DNA from: Oricola thermophila
Lineage (GTDB): Bacteria > Pseudomonadota > Alphaproteobacteria > Rhizobiales > Rhizobiaceae
Assembly (NCBI RefSeq): GCF_013358405.1
Contig: NZ_CP054836.1
Span: forward strand, 992,001-1,056,000
DNA length: 64,000 nt
Reading direction: 5' to 3'
The notes below the pieces were generated by a model. That model saw only the letters and a list, made by a program, of their open reading frames with translations. It had not been told where the DNA came from and searched no databases. Within the stretch, counting starts at the first letter, position 1. Every line of letters begins with the position of its first letter. Made by a program: the position numbers and the translations under genes. Below, one piece after another: positions 10,605-19,590 of this stretch.

Positions 10605-11876
10605 ATGACCGTTCAGTCGAAACTGCCGCTGACGGCAGCCGAGACCACGCTGGTCGAGACATTCGGCGAGCAGTTCAGCTATCTGCCCGGCAATGCGGAA
10701 ATGGTGTCGCATCGCGATCGCGCGGTGCAGGCGCTCAAGGAATCCGGCCTGCCGACGCGCAAGGTGGAAGCGTGGCACTACACCGATTTGCGGCGGCTGC
10801 TGACAAGCATCCCGTCGCATGATGACGGTGCCGTGGCAGACGACCTCGAATGTCTGGTCGAAGGATCGGCGCGGCTGGTCCTCAACAATGGAAAGATCGC
10901 CACGACCGAGGCGGTCGACGGAATTACGGTCGCGTCGGTGGCCGACGCGTTGCGCGCAGAGGTTTCCGGCGTGACGCTGAGCGATCACGGCAGGTTCGAT
11001 GCGGTCGGCCTGATCAATTCCGCATTTGTCGCCAACGGATTCGTGCTCAAGGTCGAGGACGGCGCCGAGCCGGACCGGCCGATCGAACTGCAGTCCCTGC
11101 ATGACGGTGGCCAGGTGCATACGCGCAACATCGTGACCGTCGGTGCGGACGCGAAGGTTACCTTGTTCGACCGGCAGGCCGGATCGGACAAGAGCGTCCT
11201 TGCAAGCAACGTCACCGAGCTTGTCGTGCGCAAGGGCGGCGACGCGAAATGGATCTGCGTGCAGGAACAGGGCGGGGAAGCCACCCATCTCGGCCAACTC
11301 AATGTCACGCTGGAGGAAAACGCCAAGCTGACGGTATTCGTCGTCAACCTGTCGGGGCAACTGGTACGCCAGGAGATCAATGCCGACGTCGTCGGTGAGG
11401 GGGCGGACCTGACCTTCCGCGCAATCAACCTGATCGGCGGCAATGCCCACTGCGATATCACCCTTTCGCTCGGCCATCTCGTGCCGAACACCACGTCGAC
11501 CGAAGTGGTGCGCTCTGTCGTGACCGACAGTGCCCAGGGCGTATTTCAGGGCCAGATCCGGGTCGACCGGATAGCCCAGAAGACAGATGCCCAGATGGCT
11601 TGCAACACCTTGCTGCTGTCCGACGACGCCGGATTTTCCACCAAGCCCGAACTCGAGATTTTTGCCGACGACGTGGTGTGTGCGCATGGCGCGACGGTCG
11701 CGGAAATCGATCACAACAGCCTGTTCTACCTGATGGCTCGAGGGATCAGCGAAAAGACCGCGCGCGGTCTGCTGATCAAGGCGTTCGTGGCCGAGATCAT
11801 CGAGGAACTGGACGACAACACGCTTGTCGAGGCACTGGAAATGCGAATCGACAAGTGGCTTGAGGCATACGGCTGA
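10605..11876 (+). CDS. sufD: Fe-S cluster assembly protein SufD
   Basis: 423 residues. Partner of SufB in the SufBC2D complex, needed for iron entry. Typical markers are KVEAWHYTDLRRLL near residue 50 and the C-terminal HGATVAEIDHNSLFYLMARG segment, with the invariant region around the conserved histidine. Two base pairs separate its stop from the sufS start, so translation is probably coupled. Confidence 0.97.
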   Translation: MTVQSKLPLTAAETTLVETFGEQFSYLPGNAEMVSHRDRAVQALKESGLPTRKVEAWHYTDLRRLLTSIPSHDDGAVADDLECLVEGSARLVLNNGKIATTEAVDGITVASVADALRAEVSGVTLSDHGRFDAVGLINSAFVANGFVLKVEDGAEPDRPIELQSLHDGGQVHTRNIVTVGADAKVTLFDRQAGSDKSVLASNVTELVVRKGGDAKWICVQEQGGEATHLGQLNVTLEENAKLTVFVVNLSGQLVRQEINADVVGEGADLTFRAINLIGGNAHCDITLSLGHLVPNTTSTEVVRSVVTDSAQGVFQGQIRVDRIAQKTDAQMACNTLLLSDDAGFSTKPELEIFADDVVCAHGATVAEIDHNSLFYLMARGISEKTARGLLIKAFVAEIIEELDDNTLVEALEMRIDKWLEAYG

Positions 11877-11878
11877 TC

Positions 11879-13114
11879 ATGGACGCGAAAACACCAGGTT
11901 ACGATGTCGAGGCGATCCGCGCGGATTTCCCCATCCTTGCGCGGGAAGTTCACGGCAAACCGCTCGTATATCTGGACAACGGTGCATCGGCGCAGAAGCC
12001 GCGATCCGTGATCGATGCGGTGGCATTCGCTTATGAGAACGAGTATGCGAATGTGCATCGGGGTCTGCATTTCCTCTCCAACAAGGCCACGGATGCCTAT
12101 GAGGGCGCGCGCGAGAAGGTTCGCCGCTTCCTGAATGCTTCTTCCAGCGAGCAGATCGTGTTCACGAAGTCGGCCACCGAGGCAATCAACACGGTGGCAT
12201 ATGGGTATGGCATGCCGAATATCGGCGAGGGCGACGAGATCGTCCTGTCGATCATGGAGCACCATTCCAACATCGTGCCGTGGCACTTCATCCGAGAGCG
12301 GCAGGGCGCAAGGCTTGTTTTCGCACCCGTCGACGATGATGGCGCGTTCGACGTGGAGAAGTTCAAGGCCTGTCTGAGCGAAAGAACGAAGCTTGTCGCC
12401 ATCACGCACATGTCGAACGTGCTTGGAACGGTCGTGCCGGTGAAGGAGATCTGCCGGATTGCGCACGAGCGGGGCATTCCAGTACTGGTGGATGGCAGCC
12501 AAGGGGCCGTGCACATGCCGGTCGACGTGCAGGACATCGACTGCGACTGGTATGTTTTCACCGGTCACAAGGTCTATGGCCCATCGGGCATCGGCGTTCT
12601 CTACGGCAAGAAGGAGCGGCTGGCCGCGATGCGCCCGTTCCAGGGGGGCGGCGAAATGATCGGGGAGGTGACCGTCGACACGATTACCTACAACGAGCCG
12701 CCGCACCGGTTCGAGGCCGGGACGCCGCCGATCGTGCAGGCTATCGGACTCGGTCACGCATTGGACTACATGGAGACGATCGGGCGCGCGGCGATCGCGG
12801 CGCACGAGGCCGATCTGAAGGACTATGCGCATGAGCGCCTGGGCCGTATCAACTCGCTCCGCATCATCGGCAATGCGCCGGGAAAGGGTGCGATTGTATC
12901 CTTCGAACTGGAAGGCATCCATGCGCATGACGTGTCGATGCTGATCGACAGGTCCGGCGTTGCCGTGCGTGCCGGCACGCATTGCGCGCAGCCGCTGTTG
13001 CAGCGTTTTGGCGTGACATCGACATGTCGTGCCTCATTCGGGATGTACAATACGCGCGCCGAAGTGGACATACTGGCCGAAGCCCTGGAGAAGGCGCGCG
13101 GCTTTTTCGCCTGA
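11879..13114 (+). CDS. sufS: Cysteine desulfurase SufS
   Basis: 411 residues, group II (SufS/CsdA) cysteine desulfurase supplying sulfur to SufBCD. The PLP lysine lies in FTGHKVYGPSGIG and the persulfide cysteine in VRAGTHCAQPLL. Segments SATEAINTVAYG and EHHSNIVPWH are family markers. It is distinct from the NifS-like enzyme at 6981; having both in one cluster is normal for this group. Confidence 0.97.
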   Translation: MDAKTPGYDVEAIRADFPILAREVHGKPLVYLDNGASAQKPRSVIDAVAFAYENEYANVHRGLHFLSNKATDAYEGAREKVRRFLNASSSEQIVFTKSATEAINTVAYGYGMPNIGEGDEIVLSIMEHHSNIVPWHFIRERQGARLVFAPVDDDGAFDVEKFKACLSERTKLVAITHMSNVLGTVVPVKEICRIAHERGIPVLVDGSQGAVHMPVDVQDIDCDWYVFTGHKVYGPSGIGVLYGKKERLAAMRPFQGGGEMIGEVTVDTITYNEPPHRFEAGTPPIVQAIGLGHALDYMETIGRAAIAAHEADLKDYAHERLGRINSLRIIGNAPGKGAIVSFELEGIHAHDVSMLIDRSGVAVRAGTHCAQPLLQRFGVTSTCRASFGMYNTRAEVDILAEALEKARGFFA

Positions 13115-13124
13115 CGAGGATCGC

Positions 13125-13532
13125 ATGACGGAAGACCAGCACAAGCAGGATGAAGATGCCCGGGTCGCCGAGCCGCAGGCAGCCAATGACGACGCGGGCC
13201 GCAGTTCCGCAATTCCGCGCGATGAACTCGCGCGGATGACGGACGATATCGTTGCCGCGCTCAAGACGGTGTATGATCCGGAAATCCCCGCGGACATCTA
13301 CGAGCTGGGCCTCATCTACAAGGTCGACATCGAGGACGATCGAACGGTGAAAATCCAGATGACGCTCACGGCCCCCGGATGTCCGGTCGCCGGCGAAATG
13401 CCCGGCTGGGTGGAAAATGCCGTCAGGACGGTCGAGGGCGTGATGGATGTCGAGGTCGAAATGGTGTTCGATCCGCCATGGACGCCGGACCGCATGTCGG
13501 AAGAAGCGCAGATCGCGGTGGGGTGGTACTAG
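13125..13532 (+). CDS. sufT: SUF system assembly factor SufT (DUF59/MIP18 family)
   Basis: 135 residues: a poorly conserved acidic N-terminus of about 35 residues, then a MIP18/DUF59 domain with TVYDPEIPADIYELGLIY and LTAPGCPVAGEMP. DUF59 proteins help Fe-S cluster maturation or transfer. ATG 13125 comes 10 bp after the sufS stop with a GAGGA ribosome site. Membership in the operon supports the call. Confidence 0.92.
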   Translation: MTEDQHKQDEDARVAEPQAANDDAGRSSAIPRDELARMTDDIVAALKTVYDPEIPADIYELGLIYKVDIEDDRTVKIQMTLTAPGCPVAGEMPGWVENAVRTVEGVMDVEVEMVFDPPWTPDRMSEEAQIAVGWY

Positions 13533-13596
13533 GTCGTCGCTTGCCTGACGACGGCCGCGTCCCCAGATGAAGGCGCAAGGAACACGGGAGCCGAGC

Positions 13597-13974
13597 ATGC
13601 CAATGCCGATCATGACCATGACCGATGCCGCGGCGAACCGCGTGAAGGAAATCGTTGCCTCGCGCGAGGGCGCGAAGGGCGTGCGGGTCAGCATCAAGAA
13701 GGGTGGCTGCGCCGGCATGGAATACACGGTCGACCTGGTGACCGAGCCGGACCCGAAGGACGATCATATCGAACATGACGGCGCGCATTTGTGGATCGAT
13801 CCCTCGGCGATGCTCTACCTGCTCGGCACGGAGATGGATTTCGAGGTGACAAAGCTTCGCACCGGCTTTGTCTTCAACAATCCGAACCAGTCATCCGCCT
13901 GCGGGTGTGGCGAGTCGGTGGAATTGCAGCCTGCGGACCTCAAGCAATTGGCCGAGGCGCGCGGCGAACTCTAG
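13597..13974 (+). CDS. sufA: A-type Fe-S carrier protein SufA
   Basis: 125 residues. A-type carrier that passes assembled clusters to target proteins. The three conserved cysteines are present: KKGGCAGMEY and the C-terminal SACGCGES. The start at 13597 (MPMPIMTMTDAAANRVKEI) follows a CGGGAG ribosome site; an in-frame ATG at 13567 would add 10 residues and lacks one. Last gene of the suf operon, convergent with the helicase. Confidence 0.95.
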   Translation: MPMPIMTMTDAAANRVKEIVASREGAKGVRVSIKKGGCAGMEYTVDLVTEPDPKDDHIEHDGAHLWIDPSAMLYLLGTEMDFEVTKLRTGFVFNNPNQSSACGCGESVELQPADLKQLAEARGEL

Positions 13975-14042
13975 TTTCGAGACAAGTTCCGGGATCGGAT
14001 GCGCCGTGCAGGGCGGGCACGACAGGCGCCTTCCGGCTCTCT

Positions 14043-15443
14043 CTACTGGCCGTTCATCATGAATGCGGGGATATCCTCGCCGAAACCGACCGGAACGCGC
14101 CCGTCGTCTTCGCGGCGACGATCCTTGCGCTCGCGTTTGGGTTCGGAGCGGGGCTCCTGCTTCTCCGGCTTTTCCCTAGGCTTGCGCTCCTCGGCAGCCA
14201 CCGGTGCAGTCTTGTCGGATTCCGGTCGGGCTTCGCGTTCACGACCGCGTTTGCCGCGCTTGTCGCCACGTCCGCGCTTCTTCTCGGTTTCGGAATCGTC
14301 GGCCGCATCACCCTCGGGTATCGGGCTCAGCCATTCGATCTCGGTGGTGATCAGCTTCTGGATCGCTTCGAGGTGCTTCATCTCCGACCTGGAGACGAGC
14401 GTGAAAGCTGCTCCTTCTCGGCCCGCGCGGCCGGTACGACCGATGCGGTGCACGTAATCCTCGGCGTGAATCGGCACGTCGAAATTGAAGACGTGGCTAA
14501 CATCCGGAATGTCGAGGCCACGCGCGGCGACATCGGAGGCAACGAGAAGCTGGATCTTGTTGTCCTTGAAACCCTGCAGCATGGCCATTCGCGAACGCTG
14601 GTCCATGTCGCCATGCAGCGCGCCTACCGAAAAGCCGTGTCGGTCCAGCGAACGGAACAGCTCGGATACATCGCGCTTGCGATTGCAGAAGATGATTCCG
14701 TTCTTGAGGTCCGTCTGGTTGCGGATCAGTTCGCGCAACACGGCGCGTTTTTCATAATCCTTCTTCGGGACGCCGACCAGCCGCTGTGTCACCGTCGTTG
14801 CGGTGGAAGCGGCGCGAGAGACCTCGACCCGCACCGGTGCGTGCAGGAACTGGTCCGCCAGACGGGTGATTTCGGGAGGCATCGTCGCCGAGAAGAACAG
14901 CGTCTGGCGAGTGAAGGGGATCAGCTTCACGATCCGCTCGATATCGGGAATGAAGCCCATGTCCAGCATGCGGTCGGCCTCGTCGATAACGAGAACTTCC
15001 ACGCCGGTCAGCAGCAGCTTGCCGCGTTCGAAGTGGTCGAGCAACCGCCCGGGGGTGGCGATCAGGACATCCACGCCGCGCTGCAGCTTGCGGTTCTGCT
15101 CCTCGAAGGAAACGCCGCCGATAAGCAGTGCCACCGTAAGCTTGTGGTTGACGCCGTACTTGCCGAAATTTTCCTCGACCTGTGCGGCGAGCTCGCGGGT
15201 CGGCTCGAGGATCAGGGTGCGTGGCATGCGAGCGCGTGCCCGTCCGCGCTCGAGCCTCGTAATCATCGGCAGGACAAAGGAGGCGGTCTTGCCGGTGCCC
15301 GTTTGCGCAATGCCGAGCACATCCTTGCCCTCAAGCGCATGGGGGATGGCTTGCGCCTGGATTGGAGTCGGTTCCGTGTAGCCGGCGGCCTCAACGGCCT
15401 TCAGGACTTTCTGTGAAAGACCCAGATCAGAAAATGAAGTCAA
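14043..15443 (-). CDS. DEAD-box ATP-dependent RNA helicase, RhlE-like
   Basis: 466 residues. Q-motif PTPIQAQAIP, Walker A AQTGTGKTA, PTRELAAQ, DEADRMLDMGF, SATMP, DVAARGLD and HRIGRTGRAGR are all in order, followed by a low-complexity tail rich in K, R, E and D (about residues 375-455), which is typical of RhlE proteins acting on ribosomes and mRNA decay. It ends at the convergent sufA side with about 68 bp between stops. Confidence 0.95.
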   Translation of the reverse strand: MTSFSDLGLSQKVLKAVEAAGYTEPTPIQAQAIPHALEGKDVLGIAQTGTGKTASFVLPMITRLERGRARARMPRTLILEPTRELAAQVEENFGKYGVNHKLTVALLIGGVSFEEQNRKLQRGVDVLIATPGRLLDHFERGKLLLTGVEVLVIDEADRMLDMGFIPDIERIVKLIPFTRQTLFFSATMPPEITRLADQFLHAPVRVEVSRAASTATTVTQRLVGVPKKDYEKRAVLRELIRNQTDLKNGIIFCNRKRDVSELFRSLDRHGFSVGALHGDMDQRSRMAMLQGFKDNKIQLLVASDVAARGLDIPDVSHVFNFDVPIHAEDYVHRIGRTGRAGREGAAFTLVSRSEMKHLEAIQKLITTEIEWLSPIPEGDAADDSETEKKRGRGDKRGKRGREREARPESDKTAPVAAEERKPREKPEKQEPRSEPKRERKDRRREDDGRVPVGFGEDIPAFMMNGQ

Positions 15444-15630
15444 TGGAGTTCCACGCTTCGCAAATCGAAAACGGTATTGTGTGCGCCATTATTGGCACTC
15501 TCGGCCCCGGACGTAGGCTCTTGAAGTCGCAAAGTCAACAGAAAGCCCGGTATTCCGCCATTCAGATGGTGAATTTGTATTGTCCAATGGTTAGCGAAGA
15601 CGTGGTGCAATTTCGACGCATCGGTTGCCG
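15444..15630. other. Intergenic region between nadK and the helicase
   Basis: 187 bp between the stop of nadK and the start of the helicase gene, both on the minus strand. It should carry the helicase promoter. I see no clear consensus promoter, terminator or small gene in it. Confidence 0.4.
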
Positions 15631-16398
15631 TCAGTAACGGAACTGTTCCGCGAGGATGCGCTCGTCCCACGAGTGACTGGCATCGAACAGGATGGTTGCC
15701 GTCGCATCCAGGGCTTCCGCGATCTCGACCCTGCGGACCGACTTGACCTCCGAGTGATCGGCGACAGCGTTGACCGGGCGCTTTTCGGGCTCGAGGATGT
15801 CGAAAGTCACCGACACCCTGTTGGGCAGAAGCGCACCGCGCCAGCGGCGCGGACGGAACGGGCTGACGGGCGTCAATGCGAGCAGCGGGGCGTCGATGGG
15901 AATGATCGGCCCCTGGGCGGAGAGGTTGTAGGCTGTCGATCCTGCCGGCGTCGCCAGCATGACGCCGTCGCATATCAGTTCTGCCAGCCGCTCCTTGCCA
16001 TCGACATGAATGGCGATCTTGGCGGCCTGATAGGACTGGCGAAACAGCGACACCTCGTTGATGGCAAAGGCTTCCGTGATATTGCCGTCCATGTCCACGG
16101 CTCGCATTCGCAATGGCCGTATGGTTTCCGGGACCGCGGCGGCGATGCGTTCGCGCAGATCGTCCTCGCGGAAGTCGTTCATCAGGAAGCCGACGGAGCC
16201 ACGATTCATGCCGTAGATCCGCTTGTCGGCATTCATGAAGCGGTGAAGGGTCTGCAGCATGAAGCCGTCGCCACCGAGGGCGACGATGATTTCGGCCTCC
16301 TCCACAGCTTCCTGCCCGTAAAGGGTCGCCAGCAATGCGGCGGCCTCGCGCGCCTCGGGCGTGTCGGAGGACAGAAATGCAATGGAGTCGGTCGTCAT
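15631..16398 (-). CDS. nadK: NAD kinase
   Basis: 255 residues. Phosphorylates NAD to NADP. The glycine-rich [10 protein letters not shown] motif (about residue 41), [10 protein letters not shown] and [20 protein letters not shown] are the conserved substrate- and ATP-binding segments. Short version of the enzyme, as usual in alphaproteobacteria. It is divergent from tRNA-Thr. Confidence 0.97.
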   Translation of the reverse strand: MTTDSIAFLSSDTPEAREAAALLATLYGQEAVEEAEIIVALGGDGFMLQTLHRFMNADKRIYGMNRGSVGFLMNDFREDDLRERIAAAVPETIRPLRMRAVDMDGNITEAFAINEVSLFRQSYQAAKIAIHVDGKERLAELICDGVMLATPAGSTAYNLSAQGPIIPIDAPLLALTPVSPFRPRRWRGALLPNRVSVTFDILEPEKRPVNAVADHSEVKSVRRVEIAEALDATATILFDASHSWDERILAEQFRY

Positions 16399-16459
16399 CG
16401 ATCAGGGTGTCCGTTCACTGTTGCATGGTGCGCTTAGCACAGAGCCGGGAAATAGTCTC

Positions 16460-16487
16460 TTTACAGCCCGTCTGTATATGCTATCGG
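16460..16487 (+). promoter_or_regulatory. Candidate promoter of tRNA-Thr
   Basis: TTTACA (16460-16465), a 16-bp spacer and TATCGG (16482-16487) end 8 bp before the first tRNA base. Only a moderate match to a sigma-70 promoter, but its position is right for a stable RNA gene. Confidence 0.4.
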
Positions 16488-16495
16488 CATGGTGT

Positions 16496-16571
16496 GCCCT
16501 TGTAGCTCAGTTGGTAGAGCATCTGATTTGTAATCAGAGGGTCGGCGGTTCGAGTCCGTCCGGGGGCACCA
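16496..16571 (+). tRNA. tRNA-Thr(UGU)
   Basis: 76 nt with encoded CCA. The cloverleaf closes fully: acceptor GCCCTTG/CGGGGGC (two G-U pairs), D-stem GCTC/GAGC, anticodon stem TCTGA/TCAGA with loop TTTGTAA (anticodon TGT), and T-arm GGCGG-TTCGAGT-CCGTC. Its 3' 23 bases are the phage integration core, and the prophage begins directly after it. The gene stays intact because the left attachment site supplies its 3' end. Confidence 0.97.
16549..16571 (+). repeat. attL core (3' end of tRNA-Thr)
   Basis: A 23-bp stretch covering the T-loop to the CCA end. It recurs exactly at 59635-59657. The flanking bases differ on both sides, which defines the core length. The integrase cluster lies directly to its right. 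Confidence 0.93.
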
Positions 16572-16577
16572 ACATTA

Positions 16578-17219
16578 TTAAGCCACCGTTTTTTCTTCTT
16601 TATTTTCAATGTCTTGCTTGTGGTGGTGCCCCATTTCGCAATACTGTGCCCCAAGCGTGGTCCTCGCTCGGCTGTTTCTTGCCACTGCGGCGCACATGCG
16701 ATGAAAGTCATCGTCGCTCCAATTCAGGCGCGCCATATTCACGATAACCGTAGTTACGCGAACGTTGTCTCGCGTGTACCCTCCAGCATTGTTGATCCGG
16801 TCCAGACTCATTCGGAATGGGCCGGCGCCACCCTTGCGCGGGTATTTACTGGTATCGAAGAACATGCCGCTAACGGCGCATTTCCCGTCCTGCTTCTCGA
16901 GAATTTCGATAACGTCCTCGGGAGTGAGGTCGAATTTGATTCCTTTCCTTCTCGCCCTGTCTTTTGCCCGAGACAGCATCACGTAAATATTTGACATAAA
17001 GCCTGGACGGCGGCGCATCGCGTTTAGCCGCATGGGCGTGTAGTTAGTTGCAACACCTTTACGCGCCTCATTGTATGCAGCATTGAAGTCTTCGTCGGAC
17101 AATCCAGATGGGATTGTTATTTTCCGACTTATATCCCCCTCCACTCGGACGCGGATTCGCTCATTCCCGCTTGGGAGTATTTCTACGGTAAGTCCGGGGT
17201 ATTTCGAATAATCAATCAT
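16578..17219 (-). CDS. HNH-like protein with an integrase-type N-terminal module
   Basis: 213 residues, between attL and the integrase; its ATG is 2 nt after the integrase stop, so the two genes are co-transcribed. Residues about 5-55 (YPGL, E-x-LPSG, RVRV-x-GD, KI-x-I, EDF, Y-x2-AR-x-G) match the first 55 residues of the neighbouring integrase. The C-terminal half has KCAVSGMFF, MSLDRINNAGGYT and DNVRV followed by N-x-AR, an arrangement seen in HNH/homing-type nucleases, but the usual first histidine is replaced (SLDRI instead of DHI), so catalysis is uncertain. A role in excision, integration control or as a selfish endonuclease is inference. Confidence 0.6.
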   Translation of the reverse strand: MIDYSKYPGLTVEILPSGNERIRVRVEGDISRKITIPSGLSDEDFNAAYNEARKGVATNYTPMRLNAMRRRPGFMSNIYVMLSRAKDRARRKGIKFDLTPEDVIEILEKQDGKCAVSGMFFDTSKYPRKGGAGPFRMSLDRINNAGGYTRDNVRVTTVIVNMARLNWSDDDFHRMCAAVARNSRARTTLGAQYCEMGHHHKQDIENKEEKTVA

Positions 17220-17221
17220 GT

Positions 17222-18295
17222 CTATTTATACCACCAAACACCTGAATTCGCTACCTTTCCCAGCCCATCAAGTGCCAGTCTCCACCGCTCCACGCGGCGA
17301 GTGTAAACCTCCGAAGTCTTGGCTTCGGAGTGCCCCAGGATCGACATGATCCCGTATTGAGAGCAGCCCAATTCAGCAAGCAGCTCTGCCAGGCCTTTGC
17401 GCACCCCGTGGGCTGACAGATGGCCCAAATCCGCGTCCTTGCACCACCGCTTGAACATGGCGGACATGGAATCGCCGCTTGAATACGGATTGCCGCCCTG
17501 ACCGAGCACGTATGTCCGGCCCTGCACGGTAGGTGCGCGGGTGGCATCCTTGAGCGGCGGGAATATCGGTACTGTAACTTCCGTCGAGCCCTTCTTGAGC
17601 GGCGTCCAGCGGAGCGCCTCAACGCCGTCCAGAACGCATTCGTGTTCACGCCCAAGGATGATCAAGTCCTCGATGCGGCATCCGGTCCACAGAAGCACCG
17701 TCATCGCGACGTGCGGCTTCGAGCCAAGCTTGTGGCGGGCATAGAACTTCCGAACGTCATCGGCCTTCCACGGCTGCGCTCCGGGGCCGTCGCGGTAAAT
17801 CTTCTCGATACCGACGACCGGATTTTCCCTCACATATTCGCGCTTGAGCGCCCAATTGTACATGCCACGCGCTGCCATGATGAATGCGTCGGCTTGGGCA
17901 GGCGTTGCCGATCGCTCGTCCTGCCACCGCTGCCATTTGCCGCGACTGACGAACATATGCACATCCGTATGTCGCATGAGCGGCGCCAGCAGGTTGCGCT
18001 TTTTCTTGAGCGTCTTGTGGCTCATTGTCCCGGCCTCAACGGCGCGCTCAAGGTGTTCCAGGTATGAGGCGACCAGCCACCCGAGCGAGCGTGGTGTCGC
18101 GTATTCCGATGCGCGCTTGACCGGCTTCTGCCTTTCGCCGGTGCGGGCTGCGAGGTACTGCCGGTGAAAGTCCTCATGGCCGGGCTCGGCGTAGATCCTG
18201 ATCTTTGTCTTTGGATCGCCATCAACGCGGACGCGATAGCGGTACCGGCCGGATGGCAGGCGTTCCTTGAGTAGTCCGGGATATTCGATGTTCAT
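17222..18295 (-). CDS. int: Phage tyrosine recombinase (integrase)
   Basis: 357 residues. Site-specific recombinase that would join attP to the tRNA-Thr 3' end. N-terminal about 55 residues are a beta-rich module (LPSGRYRYRVRVDGD), the place of the arm-type DNA-binding domain; residues about 65-165 are a core-binding SAM-like domain. Catalytic residues appear as the arginine in TGCRIEDL, the HGVRK box, GHS and the nucleophile tyrosine in EVYTRR. ATG 18295 has a GAGGAG ribosome site 5 nt upstream. It overlaps no gene, but follows an 18304-18507 gene closely. Confidence 0.95.
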   Translation of the reverse strand: MNIEYPGLLKERLPSGRYRYRVRVDGDPKTKIRIYAEPGHEDFHRQYLAARTGERQKPVKRASEYATPRSLGWLVASYLEHLERAVEAGTMSHKTLKKKRNLLAPLMRHTDVHMFVSRGKWQRWQDERSATPAQADAFIMAARGMYNWALKREYVRENPVVGIEKIYRDGPGAQPWKADDVRKFYARHKLGSKPHVAMTVLLWTGCRIEDLIILGREHECVLDGVEALRWTPLKKGSTEVTVPIFPPLKDATRAPTVQGRTYVLGQGGNPYSSGDSMSAMFKRWCKDADLGHLSAHGVRKGLAELLAELGCSQYGIMSILGHSEAKTSEVYTRRVERWRLALDGLGKVANSGVWWYK

Positions 18296-18303
18296 GGGGC
18301 TCC

Positions 18304-18507
18304 TCACCATTGCTTGAGGCCCCCATGATTTTCGTGTGAGGAGTCGGCTTCAACGGACCGCGTGTGGATTTCGACTTGTCCACCCTTTACGCACAGCTTT
18401 TCCACAGACAGGCCCTTTTCTGCCAAAACGTCGAGCGCGATTTCCAGCGCCCGTTTCGAGGCCCTGACGCGTGTCTGTTTTGGCTTGTCGAGGACCGGCG
18501 CGCTCAT
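18304..18507 (-). CDS. Small phage protein, unknown
   Basis: 67 residues starting MSAPVLDKPKQTRVRASKRA. A basic N-terminus is followed by an ALEIALDVLAEKGLSVEKL helix and a short beta segment (VKGGQVEIHT). It sits just before the integrase, where an excisionase could be, but no winged-helix pattern is evident. The start lies 2 nt after the stop of the upstream gene. Confidence 0.6.
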   Translation of the reverse strand: MSAPVLDKPKQTRVRASKRALEIALDVLAEKGLSVEKLCVKGGQVEIHTRSVEADSSHENHGGLKQW

Positions 18508-18509
18508 GG

Positions 18510-18878
18510 CTATTCGGCCTCCAGGGCGCGGATGGCGGCAGCACACATCCGGTAATTTTCGGCGTGCTGCTGCGCTGCCCATGCCGCGCTAAGGCAGCCT
18601 GCACGCTCAAGGTCTTCACTAATTTCTCGGCACTCCCTTTCTTTGGAGCCCAGCCATTTCCCCGCCTTCTCGCGCATTTCCTCGGCGGCGCGCTTGGCGA
18701 TGAGAGGGGCGATGGATTCGAGGGCCTTTCTCATGATATGTCGCTCCCACGTCCTGACGTATTCGACGTCATCTGATGACGCCTCCCCACTCGCTTCGCT
18801 TTCGTCATCTCTGAAAATGTCCGGCCATACTTTTTTGCAGGCCGCCTCCACCATCTCGTCGGTGACGTATTCAGCCAT
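18510..18878 (-). CDS. Phage protein, unknown
   Basis: 122 residues; acidic N-terminal half (DDESEASGEASSDD) and a helical C-terminal half (IAKRAAEEMREKAGKWLGS). Begins with MAEYVTDEMVEAACKK, a form common among small Hyphomicrobiales phage proteins. Overlaps the upstream gene by 8 bp. No function is recognised. Confidence 0.65.
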   Translation of the reverse strand: MAEYVTDEMVEAACKKVWPDIFRDDESEASGEASSDDVEYVRTWERHIMRKALESIAPLIAKRAAEEMREKAGKWLGSKERECREISEDLERAGCLSAAWAAQQHAENYRMCAAAIRALEAE

Positions 18879-19053
18879 TGTCGCCTCCTTTGATCGCTGT
18901 GAGGGCAGCGCGGGCGATGCGGGCGGACTTCGTAACCCAACGGTCGCCGATCGCGATCTTCTCCAGCGCCTCTACAGCCTGTGCGAGTTGTGCGCGGAGC
19001 CTCGCGATCTCGGTCATGTCCTCATATGCATCTGCCAGTTTGTGTTCTGTCAT
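18871..19053 (-). CDS. Small coiled-coil phage protein
   Basis: 60 residues, mostly one helix (EIARLRAQLAQAVEALEKI). Its end ARAALTAIKG is nearly identical to the end of the 21387-21752 product (RARAALTAIKG), suggesting shared ancestry of the C-terminal segment. ATGA overlap with the HNH gene upstream. Confidence 0.6.
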   Translation of the reverse strand: MTEHKLADAYEDMTEIARLRAQLAQAVEALEKIAIGDRWVTKSARIARAALTAIKGGDNG

Positions 19054-19448
19054 TTCTCAATGCTCCTGTAGATTGATCTGGCCGGCGGGAGGGGCAGCTT
19101 CTCCGTGCGTTCCTTCTTGCCGAACCCTCTCGACTGGATACGCCCCTTCGGCTTCACCGCCCCGATGTGCTTCTGCCGTGTTCGGTTTACCTTGGACTTG
19201 CGGGCGGACTCCTGAGCCGCCTTCGCCAGATTGCAGTGAGCGTGTGCCGGCGCGAGGTTTGATTCCTTGTTCTCGCCTCCCTCGATCAGCGCAATGACGT
19301 GATCCAGGTGCCATGTCTCGCCGGGCTTTATCGGCAGTTTGCAGATATGGCATACGCCTTCATGCCTATCGAACACCCTCTGCCTGACGCGTGGCGGGGC
19401 TTTGGTGTCCGGCGTCTTGCCTGTCCATTCCTTGACGGCGCGGGCCAT
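19050..19448 (-). CDS. HNH endonuclease
   Basis: 132 residues. Classic HNH layout: zinc pair CHICKLP, then WHLDHVIALIEGG with the catalytic histidines, then NLAPAHAHCNLAK. A basic C-terminal tail (KPKGRIQSRGFGKKER) may bind DNA. ATG 19448 lies just after the upstream stop. Such nucleases often serve in packaging or recombination, but this copy is in the early operon and far from the terminase. Confidence 0.88.
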   Translation of the reverse strand: MARAVKEWTGKTPDTKAPPRVRQRVFDRHEGVCHICKLPIKPGETWHLDHVIALIEGGENKESNLAPAHAHCNLAKAAQESARKSKVNRTRQKHIGAVKPKGRIQSRGFGKKERTEKLPLPPARSIYRSIEK

Positions 19449-19449
19449 C

Positions 19450-19590
19450 CTATCCCTTCCATTCCATCCCAAGCTCACGGGCGAGTTGCCTGTGCTTTTC
19501 TTCCTTGAGCGCCTGCCAGTCCCTCTTTGCCACCCGGTAGGTGTTTATCGTGACGTAGCGGCGAAACAGGTAGCGTATGATGCGGGTCAT
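19450..19590 (-). CDS. Small basic phage protein
   Basis: 46 residues starting MTRIIRYLFRRYVTINTYRV, very basic with a helical tail (DWQALKEEKHRQLARELG). ATGA overlap with the small membrane-protein gene upstream supports translation. No function recognised. Confidence 0.5.
   Translation of the reverse strand: MTRIIRYLFRRYVTINTYRVAKRDWQALKEEKHRQLARELGMEWKG

Noticed and set aside
13791..15416. 541-codon open frame antisense to the DEAD-box helicase
   Set aside because: The helicase has every expected motif. The antisense frame also runs into sufA and shows no domain.
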